In this document: piece after piece, positions 35,498-44,817 of the stretch | How the letters are laid out: each line of letters opens with the position of its first letter | Numbering within the stretch: position 1 is the first letter of the stretch | DNA from: Streptomyces sp. DH41 | GTDB lineage: Bacteria; Actinomycetota; Actinomycetes; Streptomycetales; Streptomycetaceae | Length of the DNA: 64,000 nt | NCBI RefSeq assembly: GCF_029813785.1 | Contig: NZ_JARVKY010000003.1 | Coordinates: 372,001-436,000 of the forward strand | Reading direction: 5' to 3' | Program-made: the position numbers and the translations under genes | The notes under the pieces: model-generated | Database searches by the model: none | Told to the model about the DNA's origin: nothing | The model's input: only the letters and a program-made list of their open reading frames with translations

Positions 35498-36492
35498 GAC
35501 GTCACTTCCTGCCAGGGGGCGGCGTCTCGGTGGCGCCACAGCCCGCTCAGCCGGTGCCAGGTGGCGGCGGGCGGGATGAGCACGCTCGTGACGAGCATGG
35601 TGTTCACCTCGTGTGGGGTGCGCGGTCCGGGCGCGATGCGTGCCCAGGTGAACTCGCCGGTGCCGGCGGCCCAGCCCAGTGCTGCGGCCGCGGCGGCCCG
35701 GCGATGCCCGGTCAGGGCGAGGACGCCGGCGGCCAGACCCGCGGCCGTGATCGCGAGATGCCTGCGCAACCGGCCGCGCGGCGCCTCGGCCCGCTGCCAC
35801 CAGTCCGGCCCGTGCAGGCGCCGCATCAGGGCGTCGTCGGCGTTGCCCCGCTGGGCATGCAGGGACACCCAGCGGTCGGCCGGCCGCACAGGGTGCCGGG
35901 TGGTGCGCCGGCCCTGCCCGATGCTCCAGCCGGCGTCCAGTATCCGCAGTGCGAGGTCGGCGTCCTCGCGGAAGGCCCGCCGGAATCGCTCGTCGAAGCC
36001 GCCGGTCTGCTTCAGGGCTTCGGCTCGGAAGATCATGTCGGCGGTGATCCAGCGCGCCCGGGCCAGTCCGGCGGTGCCGCGCTCCCAGTCGGTGGGCCGG
36101 CGCTCCCCCGGCAGCGGTACGGTGACGACGCCCTGTACGCCACCGGTTTCAGGGCCGACTTCCGCGAGGTCCTGGGAGAGCTGGTCGCACCAGTGCGGGC
36201 CGACCTGGACGTCGTCATCGAGGAAGGCGACCCAGGGCGTGGTGACCGCGCGCAGTCCGGCGTTGCGGGCGGCGGCAGGTCCGCGCCCTCCGCTGTGGAT
36301 CACCAGGGTGCGCTCGCGCAGATCGCCGAGGACGCCCAGCGAATGATCCAGCGCCGTGGCGTCCGGCTCCGGGCGGTCGTCGACGAGGACGATCTTCTCG
36401 GGCTTCGGACCGGTCGCGGCGGCGAGCGCGGCGAGGCAGTCGGCGAGCGTGCCGCGCACCAGCGTGGGGATGACGACGGCGTAGGCGGTCAT
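35494..36492 (-). CDS. Family 2 glycosyltransferase with C-terminal hydrophobic region
   Basis: 332 aa. GT-A motifs are AVVIPTLVRGTL, LVDDRPEPDAT, FLDDDVQVGPHW, and FREDADLALRI. The C-terminal part has weakly hydrophobic segments (ITAAGLAAGVLALTG, AAAAALGWAAGTGEF) that may bind the membrane. It follows the carbamoyltransferase gene by 3 bp and overlaps gmhB. Confidence 0.87.
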   Translation of the reverse strand: MTAYAVVIPTLVRGTLADCLAALAAATGPKPEKIVLVDDRPEPDATALDHSLGVLGDLRERTLVIHSGGRGPAAARNAGLRAVTTPWVAFLDDDVQVGPHWCDQLSQDLAEVGPETGGVQGVVTVPLPGERRPTDWERGTAGLARARWITADMIFRAEALKQTGGFDERFRRAFREDADLALRILDAGWSIGQGRRTTRHPVRPADRWVSLHAQRGNADDALMRRLHGPDWWQRAEAPRGRLRRHLAITAAGLAAGVLALTGHRRAAAAAALGWAAGTGEFTWARIAPGPRTPHEVNTMLVTSVLIPPAATWHRLSGLWRHRDAAPWQEVTS

Positions 36493-36495
36493 ACG

Positions 36496-38130
36496 TCAGG
36501 CCCTCCCGAACATCGCGCCCCGGCGCACCGCGTACGGCCCGATCGCCAGCAGGTCCACCGGTGCTGAGCCGAAGCACTCCAGGGCGTCGCGCGGATCGTC
36601 GACCATGGGCCGGCCGGCGGTGTTGAGACTGGTGTTGACCACGACGGGCACCCCGGTGCGCTGCTCGAACGCGGTCAGCATGCGCGCCACGAGCGGCTCC
36701 TGAGTGGCGTCGACGGTCTGGATGCGGGCGGTGCCGTCCACGTGCACCACGGCCGGGATGCGCTCACGCCACTCCGCGGCGACGTCGTGCACGAACAGCA
36801 TGTACGGGCTGGGCAGCGGGCCACCGGAGAAGATCTCGTGGGCGCGTTCGGTGAGCACCATGGGCGCGACGGGCCGGAACTCCTCACGCCCCTTGACCCG
36901 GTTGAGCCGCTCCAGGTTCTCCGCCCGGCCCGGGTGGGCCAGCAGGGAACGGTGCCCGAGAGCGCGCGGCCCGTACTCGCTGCGGCCCTGGAACCAGGCG
37001 ACGACACCGTCCCGGGCCAGTTCCCCGGCGACGGTCTCGGCGATGTCGGCCGGCTCCTCGAACGGGACCCCCGCCTCCTGGAGCCAGGCGCGGATCTCCT
37101 GGTCGCTCCAGCCGCGGCCGAGGGCGGCGCCGGACATCGGCTCCGGGTTCTCGGCCAGGTGCAGGGCGCCGCCGAGCGCGGTGCCGGCGTCCCCGGCGGC
37201 GGGCTGCACCCACACGTTCCGGTACGGGCCCTTCGCCGCGATCTTCGAGTTGGCGACGCAATTCAGCGCGACGCCGCCGGCCAGGGCGAGGGTCTCACCG
37301 CCGGCCTCGCGGTGCAGCCAGCGCACGAGTTCGAGGAGGACCTCCTCCAGGACGGCCTGCGTGCTCGCGGCCAGGTCGGCGTGCTCCCGGGTCCACGGTT
37401 CGCCCTTGGCACGGGGAGGGGCCAGGGCGGCCCAGTCGATCCCGTGGGCGCGGAAGCCGCCGTCGCCCGTGGCGTGCACGTACTGCCGCAGCCGGGCCAG
37501 GTGGCGCGGGGTGCCGTAGGAGGCGAGCGCCATCACCTTGTACTCGTCACTGCTGCGCAGAAAGCCGAGGTGCTGGGTCAGGTCCTCGTAGAGCAGGCCG
37601 AGGGAGTCGGGCAGAGGCTGGGTGAAGAGCGTGTCCAGCTTGCCGTCGTCGTAGCGCCCGGCCAGGTGGGACGCGCACTCACCACGCCCGTCCAGGACGA
37701 GGACCGCGCTGTCGGGATGCGGGGCGGCACGTCCCGCGGAGGCGGCGTGCGCGACGTGATGGGGGACGAAGACGACCTGCTCGGGGTCGAGCCCGGGCAG
37801 GGCCTCGGCGAGGAACTCGGGGGCGCGGCGGGCGTAGTCCTGGCGCAGCGGGTCGAAGGGGTCATCCAGGTCCATGTCGGCGGCGGGCCGGGCGAGCGCG
37901 GGGTCGTAGGAGTAGGTGACCGCGTCCAGCTCCTCTGGCCGGACACCGGCGTGTTCCAGGCACCAGCGGGCGGACAGCTCCGGCAACTCCCACGCCGAGA
38001 ACGGCAGCGGGCGTTTGCCGTGCTTGCGCCGGCTGAAGCGCTCCTCCTCGGCCGCCGCGACCGTACGTCCGTCCACGACGAGGGCGGCGGCCGGATCGTG
38101 GAACAGGGCGTTGATACCAAGAATGCGCAT
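36496..38130 (-). CDS. Carbamoyltransferase, NodU/HypF-C-like family
   Basis: 544 aa. It begins MRILGINALFHDPAAALVVD and has EEERFSRRKHGKRPLP, HHVAHAAS, and LAGGVALNC, with the C-terminal GRSEYGPRALGHRSLLA. These are the kae1-like and C-terminal domains of the family, which move a carbamoyl group from carbamoyl phosphate through a carbamoyl-adenylate onto a sugar hydroxyl or other acceptor. In this cluster a heptose or glycan hydroxyl is the likely acceptor. It starts at an ATG after a 182-bp gap, so a promoter may lie there. Confidence 0.93.
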   Translation of the reverse strand: MRILGINALFHDPAAALVVDGRTVAAAEEERFSRRKHGKRPLPFSAWELPELSARWCLEHAGVRPEELDAVTYSYDPALARPAADMDLDDPFDPLRQDYARRAPEFLAEALPGLDPEQVVFVPHHVAHAASAGRAAPHPDSAVLVLDGRGECASHLAGRYDDGKLDTLFTQPLPDSLGLLYEDLTQHLGFLRSSDEYKVMALASYGTPRHLARLRQYVHATGDGGFRAHGIDWAALAPPRAKGEPWTREHADLAASTQAVLEEVLLELVRWLHREAGGETLALAGGVALNCVANSKIAAKGPYRNVWVQPAAGDAGTALGGALHLAENPEPMSGAALGRGWSDQEIRAWLQEAGVPFEEPADIAETVAGELARDGVVAWFQGRSEYGPRALGHRSLLAHPGRAENLERLNRVKGREEFRPVAPMVLTERAHEIFSGGPLPSPYMLFVHDVAAEWRERIPAVVHVDGTARIQTVDATQEPLVARMLTAFEQRTGVPVVVNTSLNTAGRPMVDDPRDALECFGSAPVDLLAIGPYAVRRGAMFGRA

Positions 38131-38312
38131 GAAGGGTGCTCCGTCCCGGACGGCATGCAGGGGCGCTCTGGCCGCGCGGGTCCCGCACCGCAGTCATCTC
38201 AAACACTTGGAGGCAGCTCGCCCGGAAGCCCTCGCGTTCGTTTCTCTCCGTGGCTGTGCGGGCGCAGGACCCTCCTTTGGACCGGAGCTGTGTTCACACG
38301 GCGAGCGTTACT

Positions 38313-39275
38313 TCAGTCAGCCATCGAGCGCGAGAACCAGTCGACGGTAAGGGCCAGGCCCTGGCTCCAGCCGGTCCGGGGCCGCCAGCCCAGGCGTTCG
38401 AGGGCGAGCCGGGTGTCGGGGCGGCGCCGGGCGGGATCGTCCACGGGGCGGTCCACGAACCGGATCCGGGAGGCGGATCCGGTGAGCTCGACGATGCGGC
38501 CGGCCAGTTCCAGCACGGTGATCTCCTCGCCGCCGCCGATGTTCACGGGGCCGGTCTCGCGGGAGGCGGCCAGGGCGAGGACGCCGGTGACGGTGTCGTC
38601 GACATAGCACAGGGAGCGGGTCTGGCTGCCATCGCCGGCGACGGTGAGCGGCATCCCGTCCAGAGCCTGCGCGATGAAGGTGGGTACGGCGCGGCCGTCG
38701 CCGGTGCTCATGCGGGGGCCGTAGGTGTTGAAGATGCGCACGATGGCGGTGTCGGTGCCGTGCACCTGACGGTGGGCGGTGACCAGCGCCTCGGCGAAGC
38801 GCTTGGACTCGTCGTAGACGCTGCGCGGCCCGATGGGATTGACGTTGCCCCAGTACGTCTCGCGCTGCGGGTGCTCCAACGGGTCGCCGTACACCTCGGA
38901 GGTGGAAGCGAGGACGAGGCGCGCGCCGTCGGCACGGGCGCGCTCCAGGGCGTTGCGGGTGCCGGTGCTGCCGACGTCGAGGGTCTCCAGGGGCAGCCGC
39001 AGGTAGTCGGCGGGCGAGGCGGGACAGGCGAAGTGCAGCACCAGGTCGAACCTGCCGGGCAGAGCCGCGAGGGCGCCGGGGGCGGTGGCGTCGGCGCACA
39101 CGAAGCGGAGGCCGCGGTACCGCTCCAGTTCGGAGACGTTGGCCCGGGATCCGGTGACCAGGTTGTCCACGCACACGACCTCAATGCCGGCCTCGGCCAG
39201 CCGTGCGGACAGGTGGGATCCGACGAATCCCGCTCCGCCGGTCACCAGGGCCCTGCGCCAGGGGTGTCCGCTCAC
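38313..39275 (-). CDS. NAD-dependent epimerase/dehydratase, UDP-glucuronate decarboxylase-like
   Basis: 320 aa extended SDR. It has VTGGAGFVGSHLSARL, DNLVTG, HFACPASPADY, STSEVYGDPLEHPQ, YDESKRFAE and RIFNTYGPRM, a pattern close to UDP-xylose synthase. The GTG at 39275 follows AGGAGGGACCTC; the earlier in-frame ATG is less likely. It is the first gene of the glycan cluster. It probably supplies a nucleotide sugar such as UDP-xylose, though a C-4 or C-6 epimerase role is possible. Confidence 0.85.
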   Translation of the reverse strand: MSGHPWRRALVTGGAGFVGSHLSARLAEAGIEVVCVDNLVTGSRANVSELERYRGLRFVCADATAPGALAALPGRFDLVLHFACPASPADYLRLPLETLDVGSTGTRNALERARADGARLVLASTSEVYGDPLEHPQRETYWGNVNPIGPRSVYDESKRFAEALVTAHRQVHGTDTAIVRIFNTYGPRMSTGDGRAVPTFIAQALDGMPLTVAGDGSQTRSLCYVDDTVTGVLALAASRETGPVNIGGGEEITVLELAGRIVELTGSASRIRFVDRPVDDPARRRPDTRLALERLGWRPRTGWSQGLALTVDWFSRSMAD

Positions 39276-39634
39276 GAGGTCCCTCCTCGCTCTCGCGTCG
39301 ACTCGGATGTCGGTGTGAGTAGCCGGATCGGGTTGCCGCATGCGTGCAGTTGTGCCGGCTCGGTGACCGCGCGTCGCTTCGGTGGTCCCTGAACGATCAC
39401 ACGGGGTCCGTAGCGTGCCGGCGGGCCGACACGACTCCGCGCGTCTCCGGGCGGACCGGGGCCTCCACCGAACCGGAGCCGGCCCATGCCACGGCGGTGT
39501 CGCCCACTTCGCCGAGGCACCGGGGCGGACGGGCCGACATGCGCCGTCCCTTCTGCTGTGGCCACGATGTACCTGCCGGCCGACCCGGTACGACGGGCCT
39601 ACCGGAGGACCGTCAGGACAGCGAGGAGACCGCC
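39276..39634. other. Intergenic region between divergent glycan and DUF2795 genes
   Basis: About 360 bp between two divergent genes. It should hold promoters for both, but I cannot name clear -35/-10 pairs. No coding-like frame or strong hairpin was noticed. Confidence 0.5.
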
Positions 39635-39829
39635 ATGGCGAGCATCAGCCCGATCGACCTGCAGAAGGCACTCAAGGGCGCCGAGTACCCTGCCAGCCGC
39701 GACGACCTGGTCACGCTGGCCAAGGACAACGGTGCGGACGACACCCTCGTGGAGAAGCTCGGCGATGCCCCCGCGGACGAGTTCGACGGCCCGAACGATG
39801 TCCAGAAGGCCGTGTTCGGGAACGAGTAA
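39635..39829 (+). CDS. DUF2795-family small protein
   Basis: 64 aa. The sequence SPIDLQKALKGAEYPASRDD, LVTLAKDNGADDTLVEKL, and PNDVQKAVFG fits the DUF2795 pattern (a small helical domain repeated in streptomycete stress-region genes). GAGGAG lies 8-9 bases before the ATG. The function is unknown. A second, longer DUF2795-like gene lies at 41249. Confidence 0.8.
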   Translation: MASISPIDLQKALKGAEYPASRDDLVTLAKDNGADDTLVEKLGDAPADEFDGPNDVQKAVFGNE

Positions 39830-40062
39830 ACCCGGACGGCTGTCGAGGACGCCGGTGGTGGGCCGCCGACCCTCTCGAAGGATGGGATGAGGGCCGGCGG
39901 GCCCGACGTAGCCGGGCGGAGAGACGGTCCGCCGCTCCGAGGGCACCGACGGCGCTCCGGCCGTAGTCGGACCACGCGGGATGAGACCCGCGTGCCGGGT
40001 TCGTCGTGTGTCTCTTGCCCTGCTTCGGGCACCCGGCCCGGCAACGGACCGAAGGAGGAAAA

Positions 40063-41214
40063 GTGCAGCTGTCTTTCCTGCAACCGCTCTTCGACCGCCC
40101 GGGCCCGTGGGCCACCGTGTACTTCGACCCCGCCCAGAACGACGAGTCGGGTGCCAAGCGGCGTGAGCTGTCCGTACGCGATGCGTGCCGGACGCTCGAG
40201 GAGGAGGGTGCCGACGCCGCAACCACGGAAGCGGTACGCGACGCCCTCCTTCGGATCGGACCCGCGGAGGACCCGACGGGCCGAGTGGTCTTCGCGGCCG
40301 GGGGCGAGGTGGTGCTCAGCCACCGGCTCTCCCGCCCGCCGCAGCGGCCGATCGCCTGCTGGGCCTCGCTGCCCCGGCTGACGCCGCTGCTTGAACTGGT
40401 GGGTCAGGACCCGGTCTGCCTCGTGGCGTACATCGACCGGACGGGTGCCGACTTCGAGCTGCGCGGGGCAGCCGGCCCGCGGTCCGCGGGACAGGTCGAG
40501 GGGCAGCAGCACCCCGTGCATCGCACGGCTTCGTCCGACTGGTCCGAGCGGCACTTCCAGCTCAAGGTCGAGAACACCTGGGAGCGCAACGCCGGTGAGA
40601 TCGCCGAAGCGCTGAGTGCGGCCTATGAGGAATCCGGTGCCGACCTGGTCGTCCTGGCCGGCGACCCCCGCGAGCGGCCGGCCGTGCACGAGAGGCTCAC
40701 CGAAGCGGTCCGCCGGGTCACAACGGAGACCGAGCACGGCGGTCGCGCCGCGGGGTCCGCCTCCGCGGCGCTGGAGGAGGCCATCGAGGAGGCCCGGCGG
40801 CGGTACACGCGTCACCGTGTCGAGGAGGCGCTCGACCGCTTCCGTGCCGGCCGCGTGGGCACCGACCGGCCCACGGAGGCGGTGGAAGGCATCCCGGCGC
40901 TGGTGGAAGCGGCCCGGGAACACCGCATCGACACGTTGCTCGTCCGGCCCGACGGACCGGAGCTGGACCGTGAGACGTGGGTGGGCGCCCGGCCCGACCA
41001 GGTCGCGGCGCGCCGGAGCGACGCCCGAACGCTGGGGGTGAGCGATCCGACGGCGGTACGCGCGGACGACGCATTGCTACGCGCAGCCGCCGTCACCGCT
41101 GCCGACGTACTGGTCGTCCCCCCGCCGGACGAGGACGACACGGACGCCACGGACATTCCTACGGGCGGCCTGGGCGCTCTTCTGCGCTGGACCTACGAGA
41201 CGACTCCGGCGTGA
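40063..41214 (+). CDS. Vms1/eRF1-like (baeRF) protein, putative peptidyl-tRNA hydrolase domain
   Basis: 383 aa. The order of motifs resembles bacterial eRF1-like proteins of the Vms1/Ankzf1 group: an N-terminal TVYFDPAQNDESGAKRRELS, a middle domain with VCLVAYIDRTGADFELRG and HFQLKVENTWERNAGEIAEA, and a C-terminal L7Ae-like part (DTLLVRPDGPELDRETWVG). The start GTG at 40063 follows AAGGAGGAAAA. The role in bacteria is not known to me; relatives act on peptidyl-tRNA in stalled ribosome rescue. Confidence 0.75.
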   Translation: MQLSFLQPLFDRPGPWATVYFDPAQNDESGAKRRELSVRDACRTLEEEGADAATTEAVRDALLRIGPAEDPTGRVVFAAGGEVVLSHRLSRPPQRPIACWASLPRLTPLLELVGQDPVCLVAYIDRTGADFELRGAAGPRSAGQVEGQQHPVHRTASSDWSERHFQLKVENTWERNAGEIAEALSAAYEESGADLVVLAGDPRERPAVHERLTEAVRRVTTETEHGGRAAGSASAALEEAIEEARRRYTRHRVEEALDRFRAGRVGTDRPTEAVEGIPALVEAAREHRIDTLLVRPDGPELDRETWVGARPDQVAARRSDARTLGVSDPTAVRADDALLRAAAVTAADVLVVPPPDEDDTDATDIPTGGLGALLRWTYETTPA

Positions 41215-41248
41215 CGGCGACACAGCCGAGAATGCGAGATGTGCAGAC

Positions 41249-41659
41249 ATGACGGAACGAGGCAGCAACCCGATCAGTCCGCGTACCGACGACGAGATGA
41301 AGCACGAGCTGGAAGGACACATGCGTTCCGGCCGGCCGACCCACGTGGAGGAAGCGAGCGCCCCGGAGCCGCCGGCGGACGATGACATCCGGGTGGACAC
41401 GGGCGGACCGGTTCCCCCTCCAGGCGAGGAACGCGACCGGGCGCGCGCCGAGGCGGAGGCGGACTCCCTGCGCCTCGACCTGGCACGCCACTTGGACCGC
41501 ACGGCCTTCCCCGCCGACCGGCGGTCGGTGCTGGAGGCCCTGGAGGCGCACCACGCAACGGACCCGGTGCTGGAGGCGGCGCGGGACCTCCCGGAGGACG
41601 GCACGTACACCAACGTGACCGAGATCGTCGAGGCACTCGGTCACCGACCGACACGGTGA
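41249..41659 (+). CDS. DUF2795-like protein with disordered N-terminus
   Basis: 136 aa. The first 60 residues are acidic and Pro-rich (EEASAPEPPADDDIRVDTGG) and probably disordered. The C-terminal 70 residues (LDLARHLDRTAFPADRRSVL, AARDLPEDGTYTNVTEIVEA) match the helical DUF2795 pattern. It follows the Vms1-like gene by 34 bp and may be in its operon. Confidence 0.65.
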   Translation: MTERGSNPISPRTDDEMKHELEGHMRSGRPTHVEEASAPEPPADDDIRVDTGGPVPPPGEERDRARAEAEADSLRLDLARHLDRTAFPADRRSVLEALEAHHATDPVLEAARDLPEDGTYTNVTEIVEALGHRPTR

Positions 41660-41896
41660 CGACGAGAAGCCGGCGGACGGCTCCCGCGCGGCCCGGATCA
41701 CGCACGGGAGCTGAGACGCCGAGAAAGAAGTGGTGCAGCCCGGCCCCCGCGGTGCCGACGCTTGTTGTGTCTCGGCTTAGCTCGCACCGCAAACTCCCCC
41801 GTTCCGGTGTTTTGGCAGATGGTTGCTGTGCCACGAAGCCAGGTCATCCTGCGTTCCACCGGTGGACTCTATGGAGACGGCCGTGGCGGACATGGC

Positions 41897-43093
41897 TCAG
41901 CGTCCCGCCTGCCGGTGCAGTTCCCACGCCTTCTCGCGCAAGTCCGCGTCGAGGAGCAGGTCCGCGGCCGTGCAGGCCAGCGCGCCGGTGACGGCGACGA
42001 GCACGTCGCGGGCCCGGGGGGAGACGGCCGCCGCGGCGAACTCGGCGGTGTGGTCGGACCCGTCGTTCATGATGGCGACGAAGGGATGGATGGCAGGCAC
42101 GCGTGTACTGACGTTGCCGATGTCCGACGATCCCAGGTGCACGCCCGGCGCGGGCGGCGTCAGCTCGATCCCCACCCCGGACAGGTGTCCGGCGAACGTC
42201 TCGGACAGCGGGCTGCTGTCACGGAAGTGCTCGTAGTTGGGGGTGGCCTGCTCCACCTCGGTGCGGGTGCCCGTGGCGTGGGCGACGCCCTCGGCGGCGG
42301 CGCGCAACTGCCCGGTCAGGTCCTCCAACTCCTCGTTCGTCGCCGCGCGCAGGCCGAACAGCCCCTCCGCGTACTCAGGGACGATGTTGGTGGCCTTGCC
42401 TCCGTCGGTGACGATTCCCTGGATGTGGGAGGCCGCCAGCAGACGCCTGCCCAGGGCGGTCAGGACGTTGAACAGCTCGACCAGCGCCAGGAGAGCGTCG
42501 ACGCCCTCGGTCGGGTTGCCGGTGGGGTGCGCGGCGCGGCCGTGGAAGGCCACCCGGTACTGCACCTGCGCGGTCAGCGGGGCCCGCGTCCAGTCGTGCA
42601 CGCCCGGGTGGAACATCAGCGCGGCGTCGACGTCGTCGAACACGCCGGCCTCCACCTCCAAGACCTTTCCGCCCCCGCCCTCCTCTGCCGGCGTCCCGAC
42701 CGCCATCACCCGTCCGGCCGAGGCGTCCAGCACCGTGTCCAGCGCGAGCGCCGCTCCCAGACCGGCGGCTGCGATGAGGTTGTGCCCGCAGGCGTGGCCG
42801 AGGCCAGGCAGGGCGTCGTACTCCAGCAGCAGTGCCACGGCGGGGCGGCCGTGGCCCGAGCGGGCGGTGAACGCGGTGGGCATCCCGGCCGCCCCACGCT
42901 CGACCTCGAAACCGCCGCTCTCCAGCGCATCCGTCAGCAGCGCCGCGGCCCGGTGCTCGGAGAAGGCGTGCTCGGGGTGAGCATGCAGCTCCAGGGCGGT
43001 CTCCCAGACAAGATGCGCCCGTTTCGCGACCTCCGCGCGCAGTCTCTCGTGGACGTCGGCATGCACAGCGTCGCCGGAAGGCGTACGGGTCAC
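41897..43093 (-). CDS. M20-family metallopeptidase/amidohydrolase
   Basis: 398 aa. Metal and catalytic motifs are LLLEYDALPGLGHACGHN, GTPAEEGGGGK, and the dimerisation domain with AFHGRAAHPTGNPTEGVDAL. The type is that of N-acyl-amino acid or aminobenzoyl-glutamate hydrolases. AGGAGG precedes the GTG at 43093, which I prefer over the upstream start at 43144. It is divergent from the decarboxylase gene (194 bp). Confidence 0.87.
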   Translation of the reverse strand: MTRTPSGDAVHADVHERLRAEVAKRAHLVWETALELHAHPEHAFSEHRAAALLTDALESGGFEVERGAAGMPTAFTARSGHGRPAVALLLEYDALPGLGHACGHNLIAAAGLGAALALDTVLDASAGRVMAVGTPAEEGGGGKVLEVEAGVFDDVDAALMFHPGVHDWTRAPLTAQVQYRVAFHGRAAHPTGNPTEGVDALLALVELFNVLTALGRRLLAASHIQGIVTDGGKATNIVPEYAEGLFGLRAATNEELEDLTGQLRAAAEGVAHATGTRTEVEQATPNYEHFRDSSPLSETFAGHLSGVGIELTPPAPGVHLGSSDIGNVSTRVPAIHPFVAIMNDGSDHTAEFAAAAVSPRARDVLVAVTGALACTAADLLLDADLREKAWELHRQAGR

Positions 43094-43287
43094 CTGGCCT
43101 CCTCGGATCAGGGTGCGGTCGTCGGTCTTCGCGTCGTGCACCATCGGGTGCCGTCAAGCGGGCGTCGTCACACCTCCGGGTTTCGAACCGGGACATCGGT
43201 GCAACACGTCCGGTGCGCTCACGGACGACGCAGAACGACGTCCCCTGCCGAAAACGGCCGGGCGGAGGACGACCGCTGGGAGGAACG

Positions 43288-44751
43288 ATGGATCACTCGC
43301 GGGTACCCGTGCTGGAGGCTCTCGAGGAGTTCCGGCGTCGTGGGGACGTGGTCTTCGGCCCGCCGGGGCACAAGCAGGGCCGAGGCGTGGACCCTCGGGT
43401 GGCGGACATCGTCGGGCTCGACGTGTTCCGGTCGGACGTACTGTCCCTCAACGGACTGGACGACCGCCGTCAGTCCCAGGGAGTGCTCGGTCAGGCTCAG
43501 GAACTGATGGCCGACGCGGTAGGGGCCGAACAGGCGTTCTTCTCCACCTGTGGCAGCTCCCTGTCAGTCAAGACCGCCATGTTGGCCGTGGCCGGTCCCG
43601 GCGAGAAACTCCTGCTGTCCCGCAACGCGCATAAGTCGGTGATCGCGGCCGTCGTCGTCAACGGTGTGGAGCCGATCTGGGTGCATCCAAAGTTCGATGC
43701 CGAACGGCACCTGGCGCACCCGCCGGAGCCCGAGGACGTCCGGCGCCGCCTTGAGGAGCACCCGGACGCCAAGGGCATGCTGCTGATCACTCCCACTGAT
43801 TGGGGCACCTGTGCGGACGTGGCGGGCGTGGCCCGGGTCTGCCACGAGTTCGACGTCCCGCTGATTGTCGACGAGGCGTGGGGGGCCCACCTTCCGTTCC
43901 ATCCCGGGCTGCCGGCCTGGGGCATGGACGCCGAGGCCGACCTGGTGGTTACGAGTGTCCACAAGATGGGCGGGGCCATCGAGCAGAGCTCTGTCTTCCA
44001 CCTTCAGTACGACCGGGTGTCGCCGGAGGCCCTCAAGCAGCGGGAGGACCTGCTGGGCACCACCAGCGCCTCCTCCCTGGTCTACGCGACCCTCGACGGC
44101 TGGCGCCGTCAGATGGTCGAACACGGACACGACCTCCTGGACGCCGCGCTGCACCGTGCGGAGCGCATCCGGTCGGCCGTCGGCGATCTGCCCGGCTTGC
44201 GGCCCATGGGCGGGGAGGTCGTCGAGGAGGGGTTCGCCGCCGCGTTCGACCCGCTGAAGATGGTGATCGACGTACGGGAGCTGGGCATCAGCGGCATGCA
44301 GGCGGCCGAGTGGCTGCGGGCGAACCGGCGGGTGGACGTGGGCGGCTCCGACACCTGCCGGATCAGCGCGTCCATCACGCACGCCGACGACGACGAGACC
44401 GAGAAGGTCCTGCTGGACGCCCTGCGCGCGCTTGTCGAGGGCGCCGACTCCATCGAGAAGCAGCCGCCGGTGAGCCTGCCCGAGCCCTCGGCCCTGGAAC
44501 TGGAGCAGGCGATGCTGCCGCGGGAGGCGTTCTTCGCCCCGGTGGAGCACGTGCCCGCCGAGCGCGCGGCGGGACGGATCGCCGCGGAGATGATCAGCCC
44601 GTACCCGCCGGGGGTGCCCGTCGTCGCTCCAGGTGAAGTCATCACCGACGAGGTGTTGGACTACCTGCGCAGCGGTGTCGAGCATGGGGTCCTGATCCCG
44701 GACGCGGCCGACCCTTCGCTCAAGACGCTCCGCGTGGTGGCGCGGGACTGA
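43288..44751 (+). CDS. Orn/Lys/Arg decarboxylase family protein
   Basis: 487 aa PLP fold-type I enzyme. It has GPPGHKQGRGVDPRV at the N-terminus, TCGSSLSVKTAM, the PLP Lys in SVHKMGG, and VDEAWGAHLPFHPGLP. The N-terminal response-regulator-like wing of E. coli LdcC/CadA is absent, as in Bacillus SpeA-type enzymes. The ATG at 43288 follows GGGAGGAACG. The amino-acid substrate (Arg, Lys or Orn) cannot be decided. It would make polyamine precursors or consume acid. Confidence 0.9.
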   Translation: MDHSRVPVLEALEEFRRRGDVVFGPPGHKQGRGVDPRVADIVGLDVFRSDVLSLNGLDDRRQSQGVLGQAQELMADAVGAEQAFFSTCGSSLSVKTAMLAVAGPGEKLLLSRNAHKSVIAAVVVNGVEPIWVHPKFDAERHLAHPPEPEDVRRRLEEHPDAKGMLLITPTDWGTCADVAGVARVCHEFDVPLIVDEAWGAHLPFHPGLPAWGMDAEADLVVTSVHKMGGAIEQSSVFHLQYDRVSPEALKQREDLLGTTSASSLVYATLDGWRRQMVEHGHDLLDAALHRAERIRSAVGDLPGLRPMGGEVVEEGFAAAFDPLKMVIDVRELGISGMQAAEWLRANRRVDVGGSDTCRISASITHADDDETEKVLLDALRALVEGADSIEKQPPVSLPEPSALELEQAMLPREAFFAPVEHVPAERAAGRIAAEMISPYPPGVPVVAPGEVITDEVLDYLRSGVEHGVLIPDAADPSLKTLRVVARD

Positions 44752-44817
44752 CGACGGTTGATCGAAGACGGCGCCTGCCCACCACCCGGCCGCACGAAAG
44801 GCTCGGGTGCGCGGGCG

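Noticed and set aside
43150..43215. tRNA-like T-arm (GGGTTTCGAACC) upstream of the decarboxylase gene
   Set aside because: The stem is only 4 bp and no acceptor, D or anticodon arm can be formed around it on either strand.
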